Positions 1 to 9,289 of a DNA stretch of 64,000 nucleotides are shown here, piece after piece. Source of the stretch: UBA4742 sp037138595. Lineage in GTDB: Bacteria; Actinomycetota; Acidimicrobiia; Acidimicrobiales; Acidimicrobilacustridaceae. A program made the translations under genes and the position numbers. The notes beneath the pieces were generated by a model that saw only the letters and a program-made list of their open reading frames with translations, was not told the origin of the DNA and did no database searches. Positions within the stretch are counted from its first letter, which is position 1, and the number at the start of each line of letters is the position of its first letter. The DNA lies in assembly GCA_037138595.1 (NCBI GenBank), contig JBAXIB010000001.1, positions 107,346-171,345 on the forward strand. Reading direction: 5' to 3'.

Positions 1-892
1 GACCTTCGCTGCGACCGCCAATGCCGTTACCTACGTTGGCGCCAAACCCACCTTCGTGGATTCTGAGACCAGCACATGGAATATCGATCCGGAACTCGTC
101 GCCGATTATCTCACCGCGCGATCGAAGGTCGGCGAACTGCCCGCTGCCGTTATCGCAGTGGACCTCTACGGACAATGCGCAGACGCCGATCGCCTCGCGG
201 CGGCATGTGATCATCACGGTGTCGCGTTGATCGAAGACGCCGCCGAGGCGATAGGGGCGTCTTACAAAGGTCGGGCCGCCGGTTCCCTCGCGCCACTTGG
301 TGTGTTTTCGTTTAACGGCAACAAGATGATCACGACGAGCGGAGGAGGCGCGCTCGTTTCCGACAATGTCGAATTCATCGAACGAGCCCGCTACCTCGCG
401 AGCCAAGCACGCCAGCCGGCTGTCCACTATGAGCACAGCGAAATTGGTTTTAACTATCGCCTCAGCAATCTTTTGGCCGCGCTCGGTCGTTCCCAACTGC
501 GCACGTTGAGCACACGAGTTCTGCACCACCAAAAGACGAAAGATCGTTATCGCTCTGGGCTCAGCGACCTGCCAGGGATGACTCTCATGCCCGATAACGC
601 CGACGGTGAGCCGACCAACTGGCTGACCGTCTTGCAGATAGATGCGCAATTGTTCGGTGCGACCCCTGAAACCGTTCGCCTAGCGCTGGAAGCTCAAGAC
701 ATCGAGTCACGACCGGCTTGGAAACCAATGCATTTGCAATCGGCTTATGCCGGATCGACATTTCTCGGCGAGACCGTGGCAGAAGACATTTTTTCTCGAG
801 GGTTATGTGTTCCGAGTGGGAGTTCAATCACCGAATCCGAAATCGATCGGGTCATCGAGATCATCCGGGGCACTGCTCGCCCGTCTGTCTAA
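1..892 (+). CDS. DegT/DnrJ/EryC1-type sugar aminotransferase (5' partial)
   Basis: PLP-dependent aminotransferase of the DegT/DnrJ/EryC1/StrS family, which transfers an amino group to a keto-sugar nucleotide for surface glycans. The gene enters from the left edge: the frame is open from base 2 and already reads the family segment TAxAVTYVGAKPTFVD, so the first methionine inside the window (base 56) is not the start. The family motif FSFNGNKMITTSGGG carries the lysine expected to hold PLP, and EDAAEAIGASYKG is the preceding conserved strand. The C-terminus is complete. Its stop overlaps the stop of the convergent deacetylase gene (CTAA at 889-892). Neighbours are all glycan genes, so the product is probably an amino sugar for an extracellular polysaccharide; the exact sugar cannot be told. 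Confidence 0.9.
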   Translation, partial: TFAATANAVTYVGAKPTFVDSETSTWNIDPELVADYLTARSKVGELPAAVIAVDLYGQCADADRLAAACDHHGVALIEDAAEAIGASYKGRAAGSLAPLGVFSFNGNKMITTSGGGALVSDNVEFIERARYLASQARQPAVHYEHSEIGFNYRLSNLLAALGRSQLRTLSTRVLHHQKTKDRYRSGLSDLPGMTLMPDNADGEPTNWLTVLQIDAQLFGATPETVRLALEAQDIESRPAWKPMHLQSAYAGSTFLGETVAEDIFSRGLCVPSGSSITESEIDRVIEIIRGTARPSV

Positions 893-1770
893 CTCGTGCG
901 CGATGCGTGCCGAACGCGGTTAACCGCTCGACGCAGGTCATCTTCGAGTCGCATCCCACCGAGCGCTTTTCGCCGGAACCATTTCATTCCATCGTCAACC
1001 TGAATCGGCGACCGGTGAAGCGCCCATGGGTCGGTTCCCTCAAAACGATTGGCGCGGGTCCCGGCAATGGCGGCTGAACGAAATCGTTCACGAATCTGTT
1101 GCGCTGCTGCCGGCGATCCGAGAAGGGCCTTTGGATAAGCAAAGTGTTGCGGGGTCCGCCCAATGTTTTCGGAGATGAGGTCTATCGAACGGTCCAACTG
1201 ATCGGAAATACTTGCTTCAGGCAATCGATCCAAAAGCATGTGTGAATGGGTATGCGATTCAATCGTCCATCGACTCGTTGAAACCATCTCGCGAAGTGCC
1301 GACCACGACAGCGGCGCGGGCCCACCAGAATGAGCGCGTGCATTGTCGACTGCGTCGGTCACCAAATACAGCGAAGCTGGGACCCCATAAGTGTCAAGGA
1401 CTGGCGTAGCGAGATCAGCAAGATCAGCGCTGCCGTCATCAAAGGTGACGACTACTGGCGGTGCACCAAACTCGTCGTGCCCCAAGGGATCGACGTGAAT
1501 CCCCGTCAAGCGATCAATCGCTTCGTCAAGCGTGATCACCCGACCAGATGCTGCCAATTCCGCGATTTGGTGTTCAAAAAGACTCATTGGCAGATCGACG
1601 GTGCCGGACGTGAGTTGCCCGACGCGGTGATAAATCAGCACCACGACGCCAGGTGCAAGCGCATGCATCCCATCGAACGCCGCGGCACCAATTTTGACTA
1701 CTTGGCGTCCCCAATCACTTACTGCGTTCGATTTTTTGGGCGCTTGGTGCTCGCCGGGGATAATGGTCAT
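889..1770 (-). CDS. polysaccharide deacetylase (NodB homology domain)
   Basis: Carbohydrate esterase family 4 type deacetylase, 293 aa from the chosen start. The NodB domain shows motif 1 as TFDDG (metal-binding Asp) and motif 2 as SHTHSH (metal-binding His pair). Such enzymes remove N- or O-acetyl groups from polysaccharide or peptidoglycan, often at the envelope; I see no clear signal peptide, so the location is open. I chose the ATG at 1770 because it forms an ATGA overlap with the stop of the upstream glycosyltransferase gene; a GTG at 1803 would add 11 residues. It is the last gene of a three-gene leftward run with two glycosyltransferases, which suggests that it trims the same glycan. 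Confidence 0.87.
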   Translation of the reverse strand: MTIIPGEHQAPKKSNAVSDWGRQVVKIGAAAFDGMHALAPGVVVLIYHRVGQLTSGTVDLPMSLFEHQIAELAASGRVITLDEAIDRLTGIHVDPLGHDEFGAPPVVVTFDDGSADLADLATPVLDTYGVPASLYLVTDAVDNARAHSGGPAPLSWSALREMVSTSRWTIESHTHSHMLLDRLPEASISDQLDRSIDLISENIGRTPQHFAYPKALLGSPAAAQQIRERFRSAAIAGTRANRFEGTDPWALHRSPIQVDDGMKWFRRKALGGMRLEDDLRRAVNRVRHASRTS

Positions 1771-2891
1771 GTCAATGCGATGGTAGCGAGCATCGTGGTC
1801 CACTGATTAACCACATGCTCAAGTTCAAAGCGACCGACGGCACGCTCTCGAGCGACCGTGCCCATCGACCCGCCTTCCATAAGCGCTCGGTCCAAAGTTC
1901 TGGCCACACTCTCCGGGGTCAATTCGTCGATCAAATATCCGGTCTGGTCATCGACGACAACATCAACAAGGCCGCCAACTCGAGATGCAACAACTGGCAA
2001 ACCCGACAGCGCAGCTTCAATTGCCACCGCTGGGATTCCTTCGGTGCGGCTAGGAATGAGTACGACATCAGCCATCGCATAAATGGGACGGGGATCTGTC
2101 ACCGAACCAAGGAGATGCACGCGCCCTGCGGCGACGCTTCGAGCACGTTGCGCCACTTGAGAAACCATTGGACCGGTCCCGGCCATGATCAATTGCACAT
2201 CAGGCAGGCCCGCCACTGCGTCGACCGCAGCCATCGGATTCTTCTCAGCGCTCAGGGACCCGACATACACAACGGTCGGTCGAGTCGGGTCGATCGCGCC
2301 CCCGTATGCCATCCGCGCCGAAATCCGTTGATCGGGCGGCGTCGGGTGAAAATTATCAGTCTCGACACCGGTTGGAATGACATACACCCGGCTTCGATCT
2401 ACGCCATAGGTATCGGCGATGAAATCTGCAGCACCTGGCCACAAGGCGACGATGGCTTGCGCTCGCCTGAGTGCCAATCCAACTCGCGTTCGGCGAACTC
2501 GACTCGATCCCCAAAAACGTGGGTCACCAATGCTTCGATACACAAACGCTCCGCTGTTGCGATAGGTAGCTATCGCCCCAAAAGGCAGACTGCTCGAACC
2601 ATGACCAATGACGATGCCACCGTCACTCGCCAATCTGCGAAGCTTTCGTGCCGATCGCGGATCATTTCGTCGGGACCCGAGGGCTGTCAGCGCAAGCGCA
2701 GGTTTTGCCTTCCCCGGCCATAGCGCGACTACCTCTGATTGCCAGTTACGGGCCGTCAGTGATTCGTGAAGTTGCACACCGAAGAGCTCTGCACCGCGTC
2801 GATCAGTACTCGAGATGACATTCAGTACGCGTCGATCTGAATGCGAAACTGTTCGAGTTGCATCTGCCGGTTGCTCCTCAGCGTGATTCAC
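1767..2891 (-). CDS. GT4-family glycosyltransferase
   Basis: GT-B fold glycosyltransferase of family 4, 374 aa. The N-terminal half has RRVLNVISSTDRRGAE, a typical glycine-rich acceptor-side start, and the C-terminal half has VYVGSLSAEKNP followed by the nucleotide-sugar EX7E region in PSRTEGIPAVAIEAALSGLPVVA. It should add a sugar to a lipid-linked or growing glycan on the cytoplasmic face. The reading frame is open up to 2981, but that would overlap the upstream gene by about 100 bases; the GTG at 2891 has a GAGGA-like ribosome site upstream and overlaps by only 14 bases. The start is therefore an estimate. Acceptor and donor are unknown. Confidence 0.85.
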   Translation of the reverse strand: MNHAEEQPADATRTVSHSDRRVLNVISSTDRRGAELFGVQLHESLTARNWQSEVVALWPGKAKPALALTALGSRRNDPRSARKLRRLASDGGIVIGHGSSSLPFGAIATYRNSGAFVYRSIGDPRFWGSSRVRRTRVGLALRRAQAIVALWPGAADFIADTYGVDRSRVYVIPTGVETDNFHPTPPDQRISARMAYGGAIDPTRPTVVYVGSLSAEKNPMAAVDAVAGLPDVQLIMAGTGPMVSQVAQRARSVAAGRVHLLGSVTDPRPIYAMADVVLIPSRTEGIPAVAIEAALSGLPVVASRVGGLVDVVVDDQTGYLIDELTPESVARTLDRALMEGGSMGTVARERAVGRFELEHVVNQWTTMLATIALT

Positions 2892-4059
2892 GGGCGAGAA
2901 GTTCCTCGTAAAGCGCAAGTGTGACGTCGATGACCCGCTGCTGATTGAACGCATCTCGGGCACGGATTCTCGCCGCCGCACCCATAGTCATCCGCAATGG
3001 CGCATTGGAGCCGAGTTCGGTGACCGCCGCGCCCAGCGCGCCCGAGTCTCGAACGGAAACGAGTCGACCAGTCACCCCATCATCAACCACTTGCCTGCAA
3101 CCTCGAATATTGGTCGCTATAACTGGAAGTCCCATCGCCGAGGCTTCCATAGCCGCTCGCGGGAACCCTTCACGATGCGATGCAAGCACAAAAATGTCCA
3201 TTCCGGCATAGAGGAAATCGATATCGCTTCGCTCGCCCATCACCGTGATCCCGCAGGCTTCAGCTTCGGCGAGTGTTGCCGCAGAAACGGCGTCCACCTT
3301 CGCGTCATCAGTGGGACCAATCAGTACCCAAAGTTGCTCTGGGTTGGTGGATTGCGCGCGTCTTGCCGCGCCGATTACTTCGGTGATGCCCTTTTCTTCC
3401 ACTAGACGGCCGACAACGCCGACCACAACCTTTTCCGGCGATGCACCCATCTGTCGACGCGCAAGTTCACGGTCAGTTTCGCTAAACCGGTCGGGGTTGA
3501 ATCGCTGCAAGTCGATGCCGTTTCCCAGGAGATGTAGCCGGTCTCGATTCACGCCCAATTTCGCCAAGACCTCGACGTCCTCAGGATTCTGAACCAGTTC
3601 TCCGTCGGAGCATGCAGCGGCAATTCGCTCTAGGCCGTAGACAATGCTGCGTTTGATTCGAGTATCTTCGGCTGTCGCGTAAAGGCCGTGAACGGTATTG
3701 ACAACAACCGGCGTACGAGTCAACCGCCCGGCAACCCGACCATAGAGACCTGGCTTTGGGTTATGCGTGTGAAGGATCGCTGGCCGCAACCGCCGCAGCA
3801 CACCGATAAGTTCGCCGAATGCTGCCACGTCGTGCAACGGCGCCATGGAGCGGGTTGCGTTTCGCAGCGCGACATGTTGAATCCCGTCGGCTTCCAACGA
3901 CGCGACGAATGGGCCAGGCGCAGATACGCCAATTACCTCAAAGCCTGCAGCGGCAAACGCTTGGAGTTGGGGTCCAAGAAGCCAGGCGAGGCTCATGTCG
4001 GTCGTCGTGAGGTGCACGAGTCGGCGATTATGCGGCGCAGCCAATCTCGACCTCTTCAC
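2878..4059 (-). CDS. GT4-family glycosyltransferase
   Basis: Second family 4 glycosyltransferase, 393 aa, with the N-terminal acceptor domain containing ILHTHNPKPGLYGRVAGR and VVNTVHGLYA, and a C-terminal donor domain with VGVVGRLVEEKGI and ASHREGFPRAAMEASAMGLPVIAT, where the two glutamates of the EX7E motif sit. The HTHNPKPG segment resembles enzymes that add early sugars to lipid carriers in exopolysaccharide loci (family knowledge, not proof). Start is GTG at 4059 with GAGGAG eight bases upstream. It is the first gene of the leftward run and is divergent from the GNAT gene, with 86 bases between the two starts. Confidence 0.87.
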   Translation of the reverse strand: MKRSRLAAPHNRRLVHLTTTDMSLAWLLGPQLQAFAAAGFEVIGVSAPGPFVASLEADGIQHVALRNATRSMAPLHDVAAFGELIGVLRRLRPAILHTHNPKPGLYGRVAGRLTRTPVVVNTVHGLYATAEDTRIKRSIVYGLERIAAACSDGELVQNPEDVEVLAKLGVNRDRLHLLGNGIDLQRFNPDRFSETDRELARRQMGASPEKVVVGVVGRLVEEKGITEVIGAARRAQSTNPEQLWVLIGPTDDAKVDAVSAATLAEAEACGITVMGERSDIDFLYAGMDIFVLASHREGFPRAAMEASAMGLPVIATNIRGCRQVVDDGVTGRLVSVRDSGALGAAVTELGSNAPLRMTMGAAARIRARDAFNQQRVIDVTLALYEELLARESR

Positions 4060-4130
4060 GGGAACTGCTCCTCAGCCGACGCTCTCCATGACAATCGTAG
4101 TTGCCGCGCGCTACAGCCTCATCCATAGTC

Positions 4131-4136
4131 CATAAT
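4131..4136 (+). promoter_or_regulatory. candidate -10 box for the GNAT gene
   Basis: CATAAT ends nine bases before the ATG at 4146, so transcription would begin about three bases before the start codon. No Shine-Dalgarno sequence is present, which fits a nearly leaderless mRNA. No convincing -35 box was seen. Confidence 0.35.
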
Positions 4137-4145
4137 GGATTCCCC

Positions 4146-5165
4146 ATGCCCGAGGCGTCGTTCAATCATCAAAACCCAACCGGTCTCGACATTCGGCAAG
4201 CCGAAGACTCCGACGTGGGCGGAATAATCGATCTCGCGGTAGCGGCACTGGGTTGGGACAAAAGTCCCCAGACCGAAGCGTTTTTTCGATGGAAGCACTA
4301 TGAAAATCCGGCCGGACACTCCCCGATTTGGATCGCTACCAAACAAAAAACAGTGGTCGGCCTTCGTGCTTTTCTTAACTGGCGTTTTACCACGTCGGAT
4401 GAATCGGTAACTCGCGCAGTTCGAGCCGTTGATACCGCAACCCACCCCGATTTCCAAGGTCGCGGGATTTTTTCGCGCCTGACCGCAGGAGCGATCGAAA
4501 CACTCGACGCGAGTGGCATTGATTTTATCTTCAATACCCCAAACGAAAAGAGTCGCCCTGGTTACCTACGAATGGGATGGCAGGTAGTTGGTTCGGTCCC
4601 TGTTTCGATGCGTCCACGAAATGTCAGCAGCTTCGTGCGCATGTCCCAATCGCGAACGGCGGCCAACAAGTGGTCTTTGCCAAACGACGACTTCGATTCC
4701 GCGGCAACGATCCTCGATAGCGCTGCGGCCAAGGCGTTAGTGCGGTCACTGCGCCCATCAGGAATTAATCTGGCCACGCCTGGAATCACGACCGACCGAA
4801 CACACGACTTTCTTGTTTGGCGTTATGGGTTCAAGCCACTCGGCTACCGAGCGCTAGTTGCACCTGAAGGAATCGACCACGGCTTCATCATCTTTCGGAC
4901 CCGCAAACGAGGACACGCTATTGAAGCGGTTATCGCTGAAGTGTTGGTTCCCGACAGCGACCGAACGAGAATCGGCAAACTACTCATCGACATTTTGCGG
5001 AAGTCCAAGTCTGACTACCTCATAGCTGCGGGTCCCCGCCAGCCCGGCCTCGTTTCAATCCCTCGACTCGGTCCGGTGCTCACGTGGCGGGCTATTAACA
5101 CAGCGAGCTCTCAACCGCCCCTAAAAGACTGGCACCTCTCCATGGGCGACATCGAACTGTTCTAA
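4146..5165 (+). CDS. GNAT-family acyltransferase of the polysaccharide locus
   Basis: Predicted N-acyltransferase, 339 aa. The N-terminal half has a GNAT fold: the acetyl-CoA loop (motif A) is visible as HPDFQGRGIFSRL, preceded by the strand AVRAVDTATHP. The second half, including the segment GFKPLGYRALVAPEG, looks like the second lobe found in larger GNAT proteins of capsule and exopolysaccharide loci. Likely role is transfer of an acyl group to an amino sugar made by a DegT-type aminotransferase, which is encoded in the same locus (inference). I chose ATG 4146 rather than TTG 4101 because a CATAAT box lies between them. It is a lone rightward gene between leftward genes, so it is expressed separately. 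Confidence 0.75.
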   Translation: MPEASFNHQNPTGLDIRQAEDSDVGGIIDLAVAALGWDKSPQTEAFFRWKHYENPAGHSPIWIATKQKTVVGLRAFLNWRFTTSDESVTRAVRAVDTATHPDFQGRGIFSRLTAGAIETLDASGIDFIFNTPNEKSRPGYLRMGWQVVGSVPVSMRPRNVSSFVRMSQSRTAANKWSLPNDDFDSAATILDSAAAKALVRSLRPSGINLATPGITTDRTHDFLVWRYGFKPLGYRALVAPEGIDHGFIIFRTRKRGHAIEAVIAEVLVPDSDRTRIGKLLIDILRKSKSDYLIAAGPRQPGLVSIPRLGPVLTWRAINTASSQPPLKDWHLSMGDIELF

Positions 5166-5183
5166 GAAGTTCCGAAACCAGGC

Positions 5184-6950
5184 TCATCGCAGCTGTGAAA
5201 GCCGCACCGCCTCGGCAAAGAATTCGTTCGATTCATTCAATGCGCTTGAAGTATCGAACGCCTGTAACGCTCCGTCTTTCAAAACCATGATGCGATCGCA
5301 ATCGTTCAGCGTCGAAAGTCGATGAGCAATGATGAACATTGTCGACCTGCCTTTGAGATCTTTCAGAGTCTCCTGCACGAGCGACTCCGACTTCATATCG
5401 AGCGCGCTGGTCGGTTCGTCAAGGATCAAGACGTCTGGCTCCTCGGCAAGGGCCCGAGCCAACACAATTCGCTGTCGTTGACCGCCCGACACTGCACCTC
5501 CGCGTTCACCGACGCTCGTTTCGTACCCTTCGCTCCAGGTCACGATGTCGGTATGTAAGTGCGCTAACTGGGCTGCACGTTCAATAGCCGCGGAATTAAG
5601 GTCATCGCGGAAAAATCGGATGTTGTCCGCCACTGAACCTCGATATACCCGTGGCTCTTGCGGCACAAACGACATGCGGCGATACCACGAATCGGTTGAG
5701 ACGTCCCTAGCGTTAATCTCGTCAACCCAAAACGTCCCCGAATCGGGATGTCGCAATCTCAACAGCAGCTGGATGAGTGTCGATTTGCCGCTGCCTGACG
5801 GCCCCACGATGCCAATCACCTCACCGGGCTCAACCTCAAACGAGATGTTTCGCAACACGGGCCGACCCGGCGAGTAAGAAAACGACACATCGTCGAACAC
5901 GATTCGCCCTAGACGTTGCAGCTCGCGACCTCCCTCAGGCTCGAATGAGCCTTTGTAGAGTTCCTGTCGCTCGGTGAGTTCCTCAAGGTATGGCGCGGCT
6001 TCGGCCAACGAGTGGTAACTCGTTTGCATCTGCTGGCTATAGGACAACGCTCTCATCAAAATCAGAACGACAGCACCAAGCGATGCGACACCAGCTTGTC
6101 CCTGCAGATAAACGCCAAACATGCCAACGAGGACAAGCCCGACGGCGATGTTTTGATACAGGTTTGGCATTGTCATTCCCAAAATACGTGTCCGAAAGGC
6201 AATCTGGGCTGAATGATCGATTCGAGTGTCGGTTCGCGCAATGACTTGGTCCCCGACGTTGAAGGTTCGTACCTCCTGCGCGAGCGCGATGCTCTCGGCC
6301 ACTCCCTCGAGAAACTCAACATTGGCTACTGCGTTGCGCTTCGACTGGCGTCGAGCGACCTTGGTCATCGGTCGAAGAACGAAAAACAACAGCAAAACGC
6401 CCACGACGATGAGCAACGAAGCGAATGGACTCACATAGAACGCCGAGATCATCAGCGCAAAAAAGTTGAAACCTGAGACCATCGTCATGGCAAGTAGCAG
6501 CGTCGCGTTCGAGACCCTAGAGACATGGTTGCTCATGATCTCTTGCAGGTGACCCTCGCGTTCGACGCTTTGAACTTTCCAAGATGCTCGAATGAAGTAT
6601 CGGAAAGTCTTGCGACGAGCAACCATCAAGGCATCGACACTCAGCCTCGCGGTTAGCCATGAATTTGCCAGATTGAACACCAAGCGGAGAACCAAAAGTG
6701 CTGCCGCTAACTCAAAAACATGCGGCACGCTCAGAGTGAGCTGGCCAAAAATTTTCGTGTCAGTAGTGATAGAGGTACTGCCAGCGGTGAGTCCGATCGC
6801 AATTCGCACTACCACTACCAACAGCGCAGCCTCAACGAAACCACCCACAATTGCGGTTACCGCCAACAACGCCAATCGTTTGACGGATTTGCCGACGTAC
6901 GGATCCAACCTGGTCCAAACATTGGCGATTGTCTTTCGGGGGCTCTTCAT
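5184..6950 (-). CDS. ABC exporter, fused permease and ATPase
   Basis: Half-transporter with an N-terminal six-helix ABC exporter domain (about residues 20-300) and a C-terminal nucleotide-binding domain, 588 aa. Walker A is GPSGSGKST, the signature is VSGGQRQR, Walker B is VLILDEPTSALD, and the H-loop histidine is in IIAHRLST. Proteins of this MsbA-like class move lipids, lipid-linked glycans or peptides outward as homodimers. In this glycan locus, flipping of a lipid-linked oligosaccharide is the simplest reading (inference). I prefer ATG 6950; the frame is open to a TTG at 7031, but those residues look non-conserved. The stop is 18 bases from the convergent GNAT stop. Confidence 0.88.
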   Translation of the reverse strand: MKSPRKTIANVWTRLDPYVGKSVKRLALLAVTAIVGGFVEAALLVVVVRIAIGLTAGSTSITTDTKIFGQLTLSVPHVFELAAALLVLRLVFNLANSWLTARLSVDALMVARRKTFRYFIRASWKVQSVEREGHLQEIMSNHVSRVSNATLLLAMTMVSGFNFFALMISAFYVSPFASLLIVVGVLLLFFVLRPMTKVARRQSKRNAVANVEFLEGVAESIALAQEVRTFNVGDQVIARTDTRIDHSAQIAFRTRILGMTMPNLYQNIAVGLVLVGMFGVYLQGQAGVASLGAVVLILMRALSYSQQMQTSYHSLAEAAPYLEELTERQELYKGSFEPEGGRELQRLGRIVFDDVSFSYSPGRPVLRNISFEVEPGEVIGIVGPSGSGKSTLIQLLLRLRHPDSGTFWVDEINARDVSTDSWYRRMSFVPQEPRVYRGSVADNIRFFRDDLNSAAIERAAQLAHLHTDIVTWSEGYETSVGERGGAVSGGQRQRIVLARALAEEPDVLILDEPTSALDMKSESLVQETLKDLKGRSTMFIIAHRLSTLNDCDRIMVLKDGALQAFDTSSALNESNEFFAEAVRLSQLR

Positions 6951-7119
6951 GGACGTCTGATCACGATGGGTAATTGCCCGTGGAATCTGTCGAGTAGGTC
7001 TGTCAAGTTGCGAGTCATGGTGGTGCGGCAAAATCGGTTAGACCCATGATGACATACCCAATCAAGTCCACGAGACCAGGCTCGGTAATCGATCGACTGG
7101 CCACAACGAGCCAAACCGG

Positions 7120-8265
7120 TCAGTCTCCGCCAAGGGCACGATGGTAAAAGGCGGAAGTAGCGTTCGCTACAACATCGATACTGTACAAGTCGCTAAAACG
7201 GTTAGAAGCGACCGACGCACGAGTGTCACGCTCGGCAGCAGACTGCCGAATAGTTGCGACGATCCCATCAGCAAGTGATTGACCATCATCGGAGGAAACG
7301 AGCCGAGCCCAGCCGTCACCGACCATGTTTGGGATCGGCCCAACACCGGTAGCCACTACTGGTGTTCCAAGTGCCATCGCTTCGATGAGAACGCTTCCGA
7401 GGCCTTCCCAACGCGAAGGAACCACAAATGTGTCAGCGGCGCAAAGAAGATCCGGCACGTCATCGCGTAGCCCGATATCCACGATGCCCGAGGTCGGACC
7501 GGCGTGCGCGATGAGTTCATCAATCAGTGGTGATTGGGCACCCCGACGACCACCTAGCCGCAACTCGGCAGTCGGCTCGGCGCGGCGAACTATCGGCCAC
7601 GCTCGCAGCAGAACGTCTAGCCCTTTTTGGAATTCGTGACGAGCGGCAGCGATGATCAGTGGACGCTCGTCATCGATACCTAACGATTGACGCACCCGAG
7701 CACGTCGCGTCGTCGACAGTTGCCCAAGTCGTCCAAGGTCACGCCCTCGCGGAATCACCTCAATCAATTCAGGTCGAATGTTAAGCCGAGCACCCATCGT
7801 GAGCGCCACATGATCAGAGAGCGCATGAAACCGACTCGGGATTCGTGACGTAAGTCGATCGGCCCGACACGCCAATTCAACCTTCCATGACACGAGGTCT
7901 GGGTTCGTTAGTTGTTCCGGCCCGTATGCGACATTTACCAGGCTCGAAACCACCGGAACACCTGCGAGTTTCGCGGCAATTCGTCCCGGTATATCTGCAT
8001 CGAACAAGGTCGTATGGACAAGATCAGGTTGCCGCTCGCTCACGAGGCGCCTCATGTGCGTAACTCGAGTCCATATCGAATCCGCATCCAACTTGATGAC
8101 CCTTCCACCTGCGGATTCGATAGGTCCACGAAGTGCATCATCGCTGCTGAAAATCGCGACATCTAAACGAATTCCACGCTTCTGAAGCGGCTCCGCCATA
8201 GCCGCGACTGCCTGTTCTGCGCCGCCGCTGCCACCCAGGCTCGGAATCAGGTAGAGAATGTTCAC
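7120..8265 (-). CDS. GT4-family glycosyltransferase
   Basis: Family 4 glycosyltransferase, 381 aa. The start MNILYLIPSLGGSGGAEQ is the classic glycine-rich N-terminus of these enzymes, and the donor half carries AARHEFQKGLDVLLRAWP and VPSRWEGLGSVLIEAMALGTPVVATGVG with the EX7E glutamates. The start is GTG at 8265. The gene is transcribed away from the GT2 gene, and only 7 bases separate the two start codons, so both promoters must lie inside the neighbouring coding sequences or overlap each other. It most likely adds one sugar of the glycan built by this locus; the linkage cannot be told. Confidence 0.88.
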   Translation of the reverse strand: MNILYLIPSLGGSGGAEQAVAAMAEPLQKRGIRLDVAIFSSDDALRGPIESAGGRVIKLDADSIWTRVTHMRRLVSERQPDLVHTTLFDADIPGRIAAKLAGVPVVSSLVNVAYGPEQLTNPDLVSWKVELACRADRLTSRIPSRFHALSDHVALTMGARLNIRPELIEVIPRGRDLGRLGQLSTTRRARVRQSLGIDDERPLIIAAARHEFQKGLDVLLRAWPIVRRAEPTAELRLGGRRGAQSPLIDELIAHAGPTSGIVDIGLRDDVPDLLCAADTFVVPSRWEGLGSVLIEAMALGTPVVATGVGPIPNMVGDGWARLVSSDDGQSLADGIVATIRQSAAERDTRASVASNRFSDLYSIDVVANATSAFYHRALGGD

Positions 8266-8272
8266 TCACCCC

Positions 8273-9178
8273 ATGACTACCACCTCTTCGACTCCTAACC
8301 AGACTTCCGAGAACTCGCCCGAGTTCAGCGTCATCATTCCGACGTTTCACCGCCCGCAAATGTTGGCTGAAGCAGTCGCATCAGTAATTGCGCAAACAGT
8401 CCAATCGTGGGAGTGCATCATCGTTGACGATGGCGGCGGAGAGTCCGAGTTGCAGGCAATCGCCGAGGTTGATGCACGGATTCGATTAATCCGTCGTGAT
8501 GTTCCAGGCGGCCCCGCCGCTGCCCGCAACACCGGAATCGCGCTCGCCCAAGGAACCGCCATCACCTTCCTCGACGACGATGATTGGTATGTACCTCAGC
8601 GCCTCGACCTTGCTCGGCGCGCTCTCTATGATCCACGAATCGATATCGCGATCTGCTGGAGCGTCTGGGACCAAGATTCCCCCGGTGGGCGAACGCTCAA
8701 TGGCAACGTGGCCGACACCATCCTCGACAGAACGGTTCCCCACCTCGCTGGTACGGCCATTCGCTTGGCAAGTCTGCTGACGTTCAATGAGTCCTACGCC
8801 GCTGCGGAAGACCTGGACTGGTGGCTGCGTTCGGCGCAACAGGCCACGTTGGCAACGATTGAAGAAGTTGGATGCAGATTGCGGCGTCATCACTCGCGCA
8901 GACTCAATGGGACTGACGTCGCTGGCCGCATCGCTGCAAGCGAGCAACTCCTAGCCGATCACGCGACCTATTTTTCTGCCCATCGGCGCGCACTGGCGTT
9001 CCGTTTTGCGCGCATGGGTGTCATGGCCGCATCGAGCGATCAAAGACAGCTCTCGATCCGGTACTTCAGGCGCTCAATCCGGACTCGTCCTTCTGCCGTT
9101 GCCCTGAAAGGACTCCTTCGCCAACTTTTACCCGCGCCCAAGAGCCGTCGCGATCCACTCACTGGCAGCCCGGTGTAG
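8273..9178 (+). CDS. GT2-family glycosyltransferase
   Basis: GT-A fold glycosyltransferase of family 2, 301 aa. The N-terminal nucleotide-sugar domain has SVIIPTFHRP, the loop IIVDDGGG, GPAAARNTGIA, and the metal-binding TFLDDDDWY. The later EDLDWWLR matches the ED motif that carries the catalytic base in this family. The rest of the C-terminus is basic and lacks membrane segments, so it is probably a soluble or peripheral enzyme. I chose ATG 8273; an ATG at 8258 in the same frame would overlap the divergent gene. It may be co-transcribed with the Wzz/BY-kinase gene 111 bases downstream. Confidence 0.87.
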   Translation: MTTTSSTPNQTSENSPEFSVIIPTFHRPQMLAEAVASVIAQTVQSWECIIVDDGGGESELQAIAEVDARIRLIRRDVPGGPAAARNTGIALAQGTAITFLDDDDWYVPQRLDLARRALYDPRIDIAICWSVWDQDSPGGRTLNGNVADTILDRTVPHLAGTAIRLASLLTFNESYAAAEDLDWWLRSAQQATLATIEEVGCRLRRHHSRRLNGTDVAGRIAASEQLLADHATYFSAHRRALAFRFARMGVMAASSDQRQLSIRYFRRSIRTRPSAVALKGLLRQLLPAPKSRRDPLTGSPV

Positions 9179-9289
9179 CGTGCATGTTCGCGCCTTTTGG
9201 CTCAATCGACCGATTTGATACCTAGCGCAGTACCGGCGGGCATTAAGTCATCGATGTCACTTTGGTAATGAACCCTGCTGGAGACTTGG

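Noticed and set aside
1815..2723. 302-codon open frame on the plus strand
   Set aside because: It lies wholly opposite a clear GT4 glycosyltransferase gene, is rich in Arg, His and Cys and has no family motif: an antisense shadow.
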